Shown here: one piece after another, positions 36,310-43,771 of the stretch
How positions within the stretch are numbered: position 1 is the stretch's first letter
How the letters are laid out: each line of letters starts with the position of its first letter
Origin: Agrobacterium tumefaciens
GTDB lineage: Bacteria; Pseudomonadota; Alphaproteobacteria; Rhizobiales; Rhizobiaceae
Length of the DNA stretch: 64,000 bases
Assembly: GCF_013318015.2 (NCBI RefSeq)
Contig: NZ_CP115842.1
Location: forward strand, 124,001 to 188,000
Direction of reading: 5' to 3'
The notes under the pieces: generated by a model
Database searches by the model: none
The model's input: only the letters and a program-made list of their open reading frames with translations
Told to the model about the DNA's origin: nothing
Program-made: the position numbers and the translations under genes

Positions 36310-37104
36310 TTACTTCACGAAAGTCTTCGTGAGGCCCACCGTGCGGTCCACGATCAGGACGACGGCAAGCGTGAGCACGATCAGAAGAACGGAGATGGCG
36401 GCAACAAGCGGATCAGCCTGGGTTTCGACATGCTGATACATGGCAACGGGAAGCGTCGTGATGCGCGGACCGGTGAGGAACAGCGAAATCACGGCTTCAT
36501 CGAACGAGACGAGAAAGGAAAGCGCTGCCGTTGCAACGATGCCAGGCGCGATCATCGGCATGGTGACGCGGCGAAAGACGGTAAGAGGTGACGCCCCGAG
36601 CGTGGAGGCGGCCTCTTCGTAGATCAGCGGCAGGCCCGCAAGCGACGTGGTGAGTACACGCAGCGCATAGGGCAACACGATGATCAGATGCGCGATCACC
36701 AGACCCGTGAATGTACCGAGCAGGCCCGCACCGGCAAAGACGATCAGGATCGCAAGGCCAAGAACGATGGTCGGCAGAAGAAGCGGCGCGGTGAAGAAGG
36801 CGAGCAATGTATCCGCGCCAATCACCCGCATCCGCACGATTGCGTAGGAAGCGGGCAGCGCAATCAGCATGGACAGCACGGTAACGATGACCGCAAGGAG
36901 CGTGCTGGTGCCGAGGGCGCCGATCATCTTGGAATTGTGCATGAGATCCACATACCAGCGCAGGCTCCAGCCGGAGGGTGGGAAGGTCATGTAGCTGTCG
37001 GCCGAAAACGAGATCGGCACGACGAGCACCACGGGCGCAAGGAGGAAAAGAAACATGATGAAGGCGACAATTTTCAGCGCCAGCGGAGCGGGACGTTCTT
37101 CCAT
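36310..37104 (-). CDS. ABC importer permease (PotC-like)
   Basis: A 264-residue inner-membrane permease with six predicted helices, the first being ALKIVAFIMFLFLLAPVVLV. The binding-protein-dependent transport signature is EEAASTLGASPLTVFRRVTM, with its EAA loop contacting the ATPase. The family is the polyamine/iron type (PotC, PhnV). It follows its partner permease by 12 bases and precedes eutB by 12 bases, so the importer most likely brings in ethanolamine, a related amino alcohol or an ethanolamine-containing compound. The usual polyamine substrate cannot be excluded. Confidence 0.88.
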   Translation of the reverse strand: MEERPAPLALKIVAFIMFLFLLAPVVLVVPISFSADSYMTFPPSGWSLRWYVDLMHNSKMIGALGTSTLLAVIVTVLSMLIALPASYAIVRMRVIGADTLLAFFTAPLLLPTIVLGLAILIVFAGAGLLGTFTGLVIAHLIIVLPYALRVLTTSLAGLPLIYEEAASTLGASPLTVFRRVTMPMIAPGIVATAALSFLVSFDEAVISLFLTGPRITTLPVAMYQHVETQADPLVAAISVLLIVLTLAVVLIVDRTVGLTKTFVK

Positions 37105-37116
37105 CTTCGATCTCCT

Positions 37117-37995
37117 TTACAGAATGGCCCGCAGAAGCCGGGAATAGAGCACCAGAGCCGCACCGAAGATCACGAGGATTATCATCGACAGCGTAGCGGC
37201 GAGCGGCCAGTTGAGCGTCACGATCGCCTGGTCGTAGATTTCCGTTGCCAGAAGAAAGACGCGTCCGCCGCCGAGCAGCTTGGGAGTGATGAACGAACTG
37301 ACGGCCAGCACGAAGGAGAGCAGGCAACCCAGGGCCACGCCGGGCATGGTGAGCGGCACGATGATCCGCCAGAACACTTTCCACGGCGATGCGCCGAGCG
37401 TTTCCGCAGCTTCCTCGACGCGAGGATCAAGCCTGCCGAAGCCAGCGAGGAGCGCCAGGATCATATAGGGCATCAGGATTTCGGTAAGCCCGATAACGAC
37501 GCCGATCTTGTTGAACAGCAGACGCACCCCGCCTTGCGCGCCCATTGCGAAGAGGATGTTGTTGATGAGGCCGTCATCGGCCAGGATTGCGATCCAGCCA
37601 TAAGTGCGCACCACCGCCGAGGTGAGCAGCGGCGAAATGACCAGCACCAGCAAAAGCGTTTTCCAGCGACCCTGCGCCCGGTGAAGGTAGAGGGCGATGG
37701 GATAGGAGGCGAGCAGCGTGAGAACAGTGATCATAAGGCTGGTCAGGATGCTCTGACCAATCAGCTCGATGTAAAAACCGTCGGTCAGTGTCGACGACCA
37801 GTTGTCGAGCGTATGGGCTTCCCCGAGACCGCCGCCGCCGAGGCTTTCGCGGAAGGAAAGCAGCAGCAGGTTGAAGACGGGCAACACGAAGGCCAGACCG
37901 TTGACCGCAATGATGGGTCCAAGAAGAAGGGTTGCGAGAAACACGATGGAAGAGGTACGGCCACCGGGAGCCGTGATCATGACCGCCGCCGTCAT
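37117..37995 (-). CDS. ABC importer permease (PotB-like)
   Basis: A 292-residue permease with a long N-terminal helix (LLLGPIIAVNGLAFVLPVFN), five further helices and the EAA motif EEAAETLGASPWKVFWRIIV. It has the FRESLGGGG periplasmic segment after helix 1, common in PotB-type subunits. The start overlaps the ATPase gene stop (37992) by ATGA. It forms the heteromeric channel with the following permease. Confidence 0.88.
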   Translation of the reverse strand: MTAAVMITAPGGRTSSIVFLATLLLGPIIAVNGLAFVLPVFNLLLLSFRESLGGGGLGEAHTLDNWSSTLTDGFYIELIGQSILTSLMITVLTLLASYPIALYLHRAQGRWKTLLLVLVISPLLTSAVVRTYGWIAILADDGLINNILFAMGAQGGVRLLFNKIGVVIGLTEILMPYMILALLAGFGRLDPRVEEAAETLGASPWKVFWRIIVPLTMPGVALGCLLSFVLAVSSFITPKLLGGGRVFLLATEIYDQAIVTLNWPLAATLSMIILVIFGAALVLYSRLLRAIL

Positions 37996-39083
37996 CGGTT
38001 TGCTCCGAAGACCAGAGTATCCTCCACGCGCCAGACGAGACTGACCGCGCTGCCTGCCGCGACCGGCGTTTCCCCGCCGGACGTCGCGCGTTCCACGGAC
38101 AGGGTCTGCCCGCCAGCGGCGATCTCGTAGTGGAGGATGTCGCCTGCATAATAGACATCGCGGACTTCGCCGGCGATGCGATTGACGGGCGCTCCGTCGA
38201 AATCGGGGACGGCGTCGCCAGCGACGGTCATGGCCATGCGATGCGGCCGTACCATCAGGTCGATCTTGCCGCTGTGCGCACCGGGCGCTCGCAGCACCGC
38301 ATCGCCAACCGTGATGCGGTCGCCGGCGGCGTTGCCGACCAGCCTGTTGGTGCGACCGACGAAGGAGGCGACGAATGCAGTGGCCGGGCGCTCATAGAGA
38401 TCGTGCGGCGTGCCAAGCTGTTCCAGGTGCCCGCCATTGAGCACAGCGACCTTGTCGCACATGCTGAGCGCCTCAACCTGATCATGCGTGACGAAGATGG
38501 AAGTGATGCCAAGCTGTTTCTGGATACGGCGAATCTCGGCGCGCATCTCGTCGCGCAGCTTTGCGTCGAGATTGGAAAGAGGTTCGTCAAACAAGAGAAT
38601 GGACGGCTGGATGACGAGGGCGCGCGCCAGTGCGACGCGCTGCTGCTGGCCTCCGGAAAGCTGGGCGGGGCGACGGTCCTCGCGCCCTTCCAGACGCACC
38701 ATGGCAATGGCCTCACGGGCACGGCGTTCCGCCTCGGCAGCAGGCACTTTGCGCATTTCAAGACCGAACATGACATTCTTGAGGACCGTCATGTGGGGGA
38801 AGAGCGCGTAGCTCTGGAAAACGAGGCCAATGTCACGCTTATAAGGCGCAAGTTTCGTCACGTCCTTGCCGTCGATCAGGATAGACCCCGAGGAGACAGG
38901 AGAGAGGCCTGCAATCATGCGCAACGACGTCGACTTGCCGCAGCCGGAAGGACCGAGGAAGGCAACCAGTTCGCCCTTGGGAATCTCGAGATTGAGATTA
39001 TCCACGGCGACGATTGTCTCGTAGCGCTTGGTCAGTGAACGAATCGAGAGGAATCCTGGCTGCATGGTATCTGAAGTTCCCAT
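37992..39083 (-). CDS. ABC importer ATPase (PotA-like)
   Basis: A 363-residue ATPase. Walker A is [19 protein letters not shown] near residue 42, signature [16 protein letters not shown], Walker [21 protein letters not shown], and a C-terminal TOBE domain covers ~280-350. Start 39083 (MGTSDTMQP) is chosen because the longer frame from 39305 runs through the intergenic hairpin region and is not conserved; ATG 39065 is possible. It powers the two following permeases. A gap of 246 bases with a hairpin separates it from the binding-protein gene upstream, as is usual when the binding protein is made in excess. Confidence 0.9.
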   Translation of the reverse strand: MGTSDTMQPGFLSIRSLTKRYETIVAVDNLNLEIPKGELVAFLGPSGCGKSTSLRMIAGLSPVSSGSILIDGKDVTKLAPYKRDIGLVFQSYALFPHMTVLKNVMFGLEMRKVPAAEAERRAREAIAMVRLEGREDRRPAQLSGGQQQRVALARALVIQPSILLFDEPLSNLDAKLRDEMRAEIRRIQKQLGITSIFVTHDQVEALSMCDKVAVLNGGHLEQLGTPHDLYERPATAFVASFVGRTNRLVGNAAGDRITVGDAVLRAPGAHSGKIDLMVRPHRMAMTVAGDAVPDFDGAPVNRIAGEVRDVYYAGDILHYEIAAGGQTLSVERATSGGETPVAAGSAVSLVWRVEDTLVFGANR

Positions 39084-39266
39084 TCTGGCTTCTTGCCTTT
39101 CTCCAGAACATCTCCGACCCGCAGGGAATCGGAAATGCCTTGGCCCTTGATCTACGCAAGCGCCGCGAAAATTCGCTGCGCCGTTTCGCGGTGCCCCCCG
39201 CGTCGGCTCCCACCTCTTCCGCCCCAGTGCCGTCAGAGGAGATGATCCGAGGGTTTTGGTATGCTG

Positions 39267-39296
39267 CTTCCGCGACTGCCATGGGAGCCGCGGAAG
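39267..39296 (-). terminator. Hairpin after the binding-protein gene
   Basis: Perfect 8-bp stem CTTCCGCG / CGCGGAAG (39267-39274 and 39289-39296), about 35 bases past the binding-protein stop. On the minus strand no T-run follows, so it more likely stabilises the upstream mRNA or attenuates read-through than fully terminates. Confidence 0.55.
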
Positions 39297-39329
39297 TCCT
39301 TTCATTTTTTTGCGCTCTGCGCAGAAGTC

Positions 39330-40370
39330 TCAACGGCTGAGGGGAATGACCTTGCGGCGCCAGTCCTGCGTAATCTGGTCGCGGACCTTCGAGAGGCCAA
39401 TCCAATCCACCGGGATGACCTTGTCCATCGCCTTGACGACCGTGCGCTCACTCACATCGGCAGAGACAGAGGACTTGGAATTGGTCGGCGCATAATACAT
39501 GGCGGCGGTAAAGGCAGCCTGGGCTTCCGGGCTCAGCGCATAATCAACGAACTTGCGCGCAGCCTCGGATGACGGACCACCCTTGACGAGGTTGAGCGTG
39601 TTGATCTGGAGGATCGTGCCTTCCTTCGGAAGAACCACCTTCATCTTGCCTTTGGAACCGTCAGCATTCACCTGGCTACGGGCGTTCCAGCCCACGCCCA
39701 GCGAAACCTGGCCGTTGACAACGTTCGGATAGACTTCCGGCTTCGGCTCCCAGGTCTGCACATTCGGAGCAACTTCAGCCATCGCATTGATGCCGGCATC
39801 GATGTTCTTGATGAAATCAGTCCCGCCATTCATATGGTCCATGATGATGGTGGTACCGATACCGACGATATCGGGCGCGCTCAGCATGGCGACTTTGCCC
39901 TTGAGGGCGCTATCCTTCAGAGCGTTCCAGCTGTCGGGAGCCGTCTTGATGGCATCGGTATTGTAGATGAGCACGAGATTGTCGAACGTTACGCCAACCC
40001 CGGCCACGCCTTCGAAGCGGGCATTAGGATAGAGGTCGGCGACATTCTTGGTTACGCTTTCGTCGATCTTGTCAAACAGACCTTCGTCCGTACCTGTTTT
40101 GGCGACAGAGACATCCATCAGAGCGATATCGGACTGCGGCGCAGCCTTCTGGGCGCGCAGCGAGCCGAGCATTGCAGCAGAGCCCTGCTGCGGGAAATAT
40201 TCGATCTTGATATCAGGGTTAGCCGCCATGAAAGGTTCGATGACGGCCTTGGTGTAACGCTCCTGGAAAAGGCCGCTATAGCCGAGGAACGTCACGGTCT
40301 GCTGGGCGTGCGCCGGAAGAGCGGCCGCGCCGAGCATGAGAATCCCACTCAGAAGTATTGTTTTCTTCAT
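39330..40370 (-). CDS. Periplasmic binding protein of the eut-linked ABC importer (PotD/ABC type 2)
   Basis: A 346-residue extracellular solute-binding protein with a clear signal peptide (MKKTILLSGILMLGAAALPA, cut near AHA-QQ). The body has the type-2 binding fold: VTFLGYSGLFQERYTKAVIE, DIALMDVSVAKTG, GVGVTFDNLVLIYNTDAIKT and a C-terminal helix SPEAQAAFTAAMYYAPTN, as in spermidine/putrescine and iron binders. It has a ribosome site AGGAGAACAGGACA before ATG 40370 and is enclosed by hairpins on both sides. Linkage to eutBC suggests an amino-alcohol ligand; the family usually binds polyamines. Confidence 0.9.
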   Translation of the reverse strand: MKKTILLSGILMLGAAALPAHAQQTVTFLGYSGLFQERYTKAVIEPFMAANPDIKIEYFPQQGSAAMLGSLRAQKAAPQSDIALMDVSVAKTGTDEGLFDKIDESVTKNVADLYPNARFEGVAGVGVTFDNLVLIYNTDAIKTAPDSWNALKDSALKGKVAMLSAPDIVGIGTTIIMDHMNGGTDFIKNIDAGINAMAEVAPNVQTWEPKPEVYPNVVNGQVSLGVGWNARSQVNADGSKGKMKVVLPKEGTILQINTLNLVKGGPSSEAARKFVDYALSPEAQAAFTAAMYYAPTNSKSSVSADVSERTVVKAMDKVIPVDWIGLSKVRDQITQDWRRKVIPLSR

Positions 40371-40399
40371 TGTCCTGTTCTCCTCTATTGTTATTTGGA

Positions 40400-40419
40400 G
40401 TGGCGGACTGATCCGCCAC
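40400..40419 (-). terminator. Hairpin between the RraA-like and binding-protein genes
   Basis: Perfect 8-bp stem GTGGCGGA / TCCGCCAC with a 4-base loop. It lies 13 bases after the RraA-like stop and 30 bases before the binding-protein start. No T-run; it probably acts as an mRNA processing or stability element. Confidence 0.5.
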
Positions 40420-40432
40420 CCATAAGACGATG

Positions 40433-41098
40433 TCAGGCGCTCAGCTTGGCCTGAACGAGCTTGTTGGCGCCAGAAATGTCCGGCAATTTCTCACCGTTGC
40501 GCAGGCGCTGCAGAAGCACGAGTTCGGCTTCCTGCATGCCGATGGCGCGTTCAGCCATGGCTCGAGCCTGGCTTGGATGAAGAGCGACAACACCGCTTTC
40601 ATCGCACAGGATCGCATCGCCCGGATTGATCACCTGGCCGCCGACGCTGATCGGAACGTTGATCGCGCCTTCGAGGCCGAGGATCTTGGTGGTGATGGGC
40701 GAAGGACCACGGCACCACATCGGCATGTCGACCTTGGCGAACTCCGAGAAGTCGGTCGCCGGGCCATCAACGACACCGGCCTTAACACCCGCCATCTTCA
40801 TGGTGTTGGTGATAACACCGCCCCAGCAGGCGTGACGGGTATCGCCGCAGCGGTCGATGAGGACGATATCCCCGGGACGCACGAACTGCGACAGATAGTG
40901 GAGCATGGTCGAATCCGCATTGGGGATGCGCAGCGTGACGGCAGTGCCTGCCACACGTTTGCCCGGAAGGACGGCGCGGATTTCAGGATCGACGAAGCCG
41001 GAGTGAAGCACGTGACCGATCGTTGCGACTTCGACCTTCTCAAGAAGCTCGATGATGTCGGCACCGATCTGTTCGGGCATGGGGTTGGCGATAAACAT
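40433..41098 (-). CDS. RraA-family protein (aldolase-like, key Arg replaced)
   Basis: A 221-residue member of the RraA / HMG-CHA aldolase fold. The phosphate/pyruvate-site region is RPGDIVLIDRCGDTRHACWG, and the family motif usually read as DGxxRD is here VVDGPATDFSE, so the Arg that binds the pyruvoyl group in aldolases is a Thr. The C-terminus has PGDAILCDESGVVALHPSQA, which is standard. Aldolase activity is therefore doubtful, and a divergent reaction or a binding role is possible. It lies 15 bases after the nitrilase-like gene and upstream of the importer, in one direction with eutBC. Confidence 0.85.
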   Translation of the reverse strand: MFIANPMPEQIGADIIELLEKVEVATIGHVLHSGFVDPEIRAVLPGKRVAGTAVTLRIPNADSTMLHYLSQFVRPGDIVLIDRCGDTRHACWGGVITNTMKMAGVKAGVVDGPATDFSEFAKVDMPMWCRGPSPITTKILGLEGAINVPISVGGQVINPGDAILCDESGVVALHPSQARAMAERAIGMQEAELVLLQRLRNGEKLPDISGANKLVQAKLSA

Positions 41099-41113
41099 TG
41101 AGTCTTTCTCCGA

Positions 41114-41917
41114 TCAGAGAACGTGGTGGTTCGCCACCGGTACGTTGGCGCGCACCTTGGCCGAATAGTCGAAGTCAAGGACGGCACCGGCCGTTCCAAC
41201 GCTGTCGGAGCATTGGGCGACGATGTGGCCCCACGGATCGATGACCATGGAATGCCCCCAGCATGCCTTCTTGCCACCCGCATGGGTGCCGATCTGGCCG
41301 ACGGCCAGAAAGTAGGTCTGGGTTTCGACGGCACGGGCGCGCGCCAGAACTTCCCAATGGTCCTTGCCTGTCATCAGGGTGAAGGCCGCTGGCAGAACGA
41401 TGACGTCTGCACCCTTGTCCCGCAGGGCGCGAAACAGTTCAGGGAAGCGAATATCGTAGCAGATGCCACAACCGACCGTCTTGTCGCCAACCTTGTAGGT
41501 CACCACTTCTTCGCCACGGGCAACGGAGTCGGATTCGCGGTAGCTGATGCCGTTCGGCGTATCGACGTCAAACAGGTGCATCTTGCGGTAACGCGCGATC
41601 TGTTTGCCATCCGTCCCGAAAACGAGCGTCGAATTGTAAAAGCGATTGCCTTCCTTCTCGACTATGGAGCCGGCATGCAGCGTGATCGCGTGCTTCTTGG
41701 CCAGCCCCGAGAGCAGCGTGTAAATCTCGCCGTCAGGGAATTCCTCCCCGCTCTCATGCATCTCCTGGGGATTATCTCCAAGAAATGCAAAGTATTCCGG
41801 AAGAACAACAAGGTCAGGATTATCCGCCTTGACTGCCTTCTCAATAAGATCGGCAGCAACCTTAAGGTTTTCTGCCTTGTCATTCTGGGTATTCATTTGA
41901 ACAAGTGAGACTTTCAC
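41114..41917 (-). CDS. Nitrilase-superfamily C-N hydrolase (omega-amidase-like)
   Basis: A 267-residue carbon-nitrogen hydrolase with an intact catalytic triad: Glu in LVVLPEYFAFLG (about residue 41), Lys in ARYRKMHLFDV (about 111) and Cys in VGCGICYDIRFPELFRAL (about 152). It resembles the Nit2/omega-amidase and deaminated-glutathione amidase branches, which hydrolyse small amides to acids plus ammonia. A very good ribosome site (GAGAGGAGAG) precedes ATG 41917. It is the first gene after the LysR regulator, with a possible LysR operator about 80 bases upstream, so it likely heads the long eut-linked transcript. Its substrate in this pathway is unknown. Confidence 0.87.
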   Translation of the reverse strand: MKVSLVQMNTQNDKAENLKVAADLIEKAVKADNPDLVVLPEYFAFLGDNPQEMHESGEEFPDGEIYTLLSGLAKKHAITLHAGSIVEKEGNRFYNSTLVFGTDGKQIARYRKMHLFDVDTPNGISYRESDSVARGEEVVTYKVGDKTVGCGICYDIRFPELFRALRDKGADVIVLPAAFTLMTGKDHWEVLARARAVETQTYFLAVGQIGTHAGGKKACWGHSMVIDPWGHIVAQCSDSVGTAGAVLDFDYSAKVRANVPVANHHVL

Positions 41918-41997
41918 GTTGCTCTCCTCTCATGTTGCGAGGAGAATTAAGAACGGGAACTGTTTTCATTACAAACGGAAAAACTCTATCGAAACCC

Positions 41998-42012
41998 ATA
42001 AGGTAAGCTTAT
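41998..42012. promoter_or_regulatory. Candidate LysR operator (T-N11-A)
   Basis: ATAAG-N5-CTTAT, a perfect interrupted palindrome with the T-N11-A spacing typical of LysR sites. It sits 81 bases upstream of the nitrilase-like gene start and just past the LysR gene's end. Inferred regulator: the LysR protein at 42044-42952. Confidence 0.5.
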
Positions 42013-42021
42013 AGATTAATC

Positions 42022-42043
42022 ATTTTGCGCTGCAGCGCAAAAT
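42022..42043 (-). terminator. Perfect palindrome at the end of the LysR gene
   Basis: A 22-base perfect palindrome (ATTTTGCGCTG followed by its exact complement) begins directly after the LysR TAA stop. As RNA it folds into a strong hairpin with A/U-rich base pairs, so it probably terminates the LysR transcript and insulates the next operon. Confidence 0.6.
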
Positions 42044-42952
42044 TTAGGCGGCAGCCGTCATCCATTGCGTGGTGGTTTCACTGACGATTTCCGTCGCCAT
42101 ATCGGCAATGGCCCGGGCAATCGCGTTGTCGCCACGCTCCTGATAAACGGTGTGAAATGTGAGGGGCGGTACTGACGGACTAATGTCGAGAATACGCGCC
42201 TCACCGGATTTGATGATGCCGTCCACCAGCACACGCGGCAAAGCGCCCACCCCAACGGCCGCGGCCACAAGGCGGGTCATGATCGACAGCGAATTGGAAT
42301 TATAGATGCGGCTGTCGGACAACCCGTGAGAATCGAGCAACGCGCGCAACGCCTGATGTGGCTGGGAGCCTGTCGAGAAGGTAAGTAACGGAAAATGCGC
42401 GATATCTTCGAGTGTGACGCCCGTTTCCGGCAGCGGCAATTCGACCGCGCCAACCCAACAGGACTCGAACGTACAGAGCGGTGAATTGTAGATATTTGCA
42501 GCCATGATCGGCCCCATGATGAAACCGACATCCACCTCACCGTTTTGAATACGCTGGGATAGTTTCAGGCTGGTGTCGATGGTCAGATCCAGGCTGACGC
42601 CGGGGTAACGTTCGTTCATGCGGCGAATGAGCAGCGGTAACCAGGCATAGACGATCGTGTCGGCAGCACCGATGCGCACGGTGCCTCTCAGCGCCTCCCG
42701 GCTACTCACGATCTGTCGGAACTCACCGGTCAGATTGACGATCTTTTCGGCATGCTGCAGCGCCAGACGACCAGCAGGTGTCAAGTTGACGCAGCGCACA
42801 TCGCGCGTGAAAAGCACGACGCCAAGCTCCCTTTCGAGGGCGGCAATTCGGTTGGACACCGACGCCTGGGTGGTATTCAACCGTTCCGCGGCCGCCGAAA
42901 AGCTGTTCAGTCGTGCAGCCCAGAGGAAAGTTTCGAGAAATCGCGTATTCAT
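42044..42952 (-). CDS. LysR-family regulator of the eut-linked cluster
   Basis: A 302-residue LysR protein: N-terminal helix-turn-helix FSAAAERLNTTQASVSNRIA (about 18-37), wing ELGVVLFTRDVRCVNLTPAG, then a substrate-binding domain (GTVRIGAADTIVYAWLPLLI). ATG 42952 is the conserved start (MNTRFLETFLWAARLNSFSA); the frame extends to 43054 without family similarity. It is followed by the nitrilase-RraA-importer-eutBC cluster in the same direction, with a T-N11-A site in the gap, so it most likely activates this catabolic operon in response to its substrate. Confidence 0.9.
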   Translation of the reverse strand: MNTRFLETFLWAARLNSFSAAAERLNTTQASVSNRIAALERELGVVLFTRDVRCVNLTPAGRLALQHAEKIVNLTGEFRQIVSSREALRGTVRIGAADTIVYAWLPLLIRRMNERYPGVSLDLTIDTSLKLSQRIQNGEVDVGFIMGPIMAANIYNSPLCTFESCWVGAVELPLPETGVTLEDIAHFPLLTFSTGSQPHQALRALLDSHGLSDSRIYNSNSLSIMTRLVAAAVGVGALPRVLVDGIIKSGEARILDISPSVPPLTFHTVYQERGDNAIARAIADMATEIVSETTTQWMTAAA

Positions 42953-43237
42953 GAGGTAAAATCTTCCCGCATGGCTCCGCGAGCCGGCACTAACGTCGCT
43001 GGCTCGTCTTGCCCTTGGTCCTTTGTGGTTCGAGTGCAAGTATGTCCGATGCACGCCCCCATAAGCAAGGGATCAACGCCCTGGCCCTGGCACCGCTTTT
43101 TCGCACCGGCTGGGGCTGGGAAAAGGGATGACGGTCACAAGGATGTTTCAAATGAGTGGCCTGTTTTGCACCAGCTGCTTCCCAAACCATTGAACGCAAA
43201 CAGGGCTCTGCGTCTCCTCGGAGCCCTGTTTCTTTAA
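42953..43237 (+). ncRNA. Candidate small RNA ending at a strong terminator
   Basis: Between the LysR start and the terminator at 43198-43236 there is no credible protein on either strand, yet a perfect plus-strand terminator ends the stretch. No plus-strand protein gene precedes it, apart from sequence antisense to LysR. A trans-acting sRNA or a LysR-antisense transcript is possible. The 5' end is unknown and no strong promoter was recognised; limits are therefore approximate. Confidence 0.3.
43198..43236 (+). terminator. Rho-independent terminator
   Basis: An 11-bp perfect stem AAACAGGGCTC / GAGCCCTGTTT (43198-43208 and 43221-43231), followed on the plus strand by CTTTAAATC. On the minus strand it can also end the cupin operon, whose last stop is at 43371. 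Confidence 0.75.
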
Positions 43238-43370
43238 ATCTTTGATTGTCGGGCCATCAGCGTTGCACCGGATCGCTGTGACGAACGACAGATCGGCGAG
43301 ACCTAAATCCTCGTGCCGCGAATACAGGACACAGCCCGCCTTAAGTCTGCAGGCACCCCTCCCCCAAACC

Positions 43371-43712
43371 TCACGGCTTCGGGATGACAGTTGCGAGCTT
43401 GCGGAACGGCGACAGGATTTCGAGGCGGCTTGGCACGCCCTTGGCGATGCTGATAATCGATCCGGGACCGATCTTCACCGGGTCGGCTTCGGCCTGCGAA
43501 TACATTGCCTCACCCTCAACGACGACAAAAGTTTCCTCGAGGTCACGACCCGGATAGTTGTAGATGCCGGGCTCGGCCTTCCAGACTGCGACGATCGTGC
43601 CATTTTCGATCTGGTCCTGCCATATCTGGCGACGATACGAACCACCTTCACGGCCTTCGGCGGGCATGGCCGGAACAAGATCCACGTCATCGGAAATGTT
43701 GAAAATCGGCAT
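43371..43712 (-). CDS. Small cupin-domain protein
   Basis: A 113-residue single-domain cupin. A conserved-beta-barrel pattern is seen in ENGTIVAVWKAEPGIYNYPG, DLEETFVVVEGEAMYSQAEA and IGPGSIISIAKGVPSRLEIL, matching the DUF861/EutQ-like cupins, usually enzymes or sensors of nitrogenous metabolites. The usual metal His residues are mostly missing (no HxH), so a catalytic metal site is unlikely. ATG 43712 begins MPIFNISDDV with AAGGAG about 13 bases upstream; the longer frame from 43937 overlaps the flavoprotein gene. It is the last gene of the MarR-headed catabolic cluster. Confidence 0.8.
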   Translation of the reverse strand: MPIFNISDDVDLVPAMPAEGREGGSYRRQIWQDQIENGTIVAVWKAEPGIYNYPGRDLEETFVVVEGEAMYSQAEADPVKIGPGSIISIAKGVPSRLEILSPFRKLATVIPKP

Positions 43713-43771
43713 TGTCACGGGAATTCTCCTTGCTTTGTCAATGTTAGCGCGGACCTTGTGGCCGCGCCGGT

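Noticed and set aside
35065..36591. 508-codon plus-strand open frame over eutB
   Set aside because: Antisense to the unmistakable ethanolamine ammonia-lyase large subunit; no family match by eye.
36688..38130. 480-codon plus-strand open frame over the importer permeases
   Set aside because: Extremely rich in Glu, Gln, Asp and Arg, the usual antisense image of membrane-protein codons.
42960..43200. Possible tRNA in the gap upstream of the LysR gene
   Set aside because: A GTTCGAGT stretch resembles a T-loop, but no acceptor or anticodon stem could be drawn around it.
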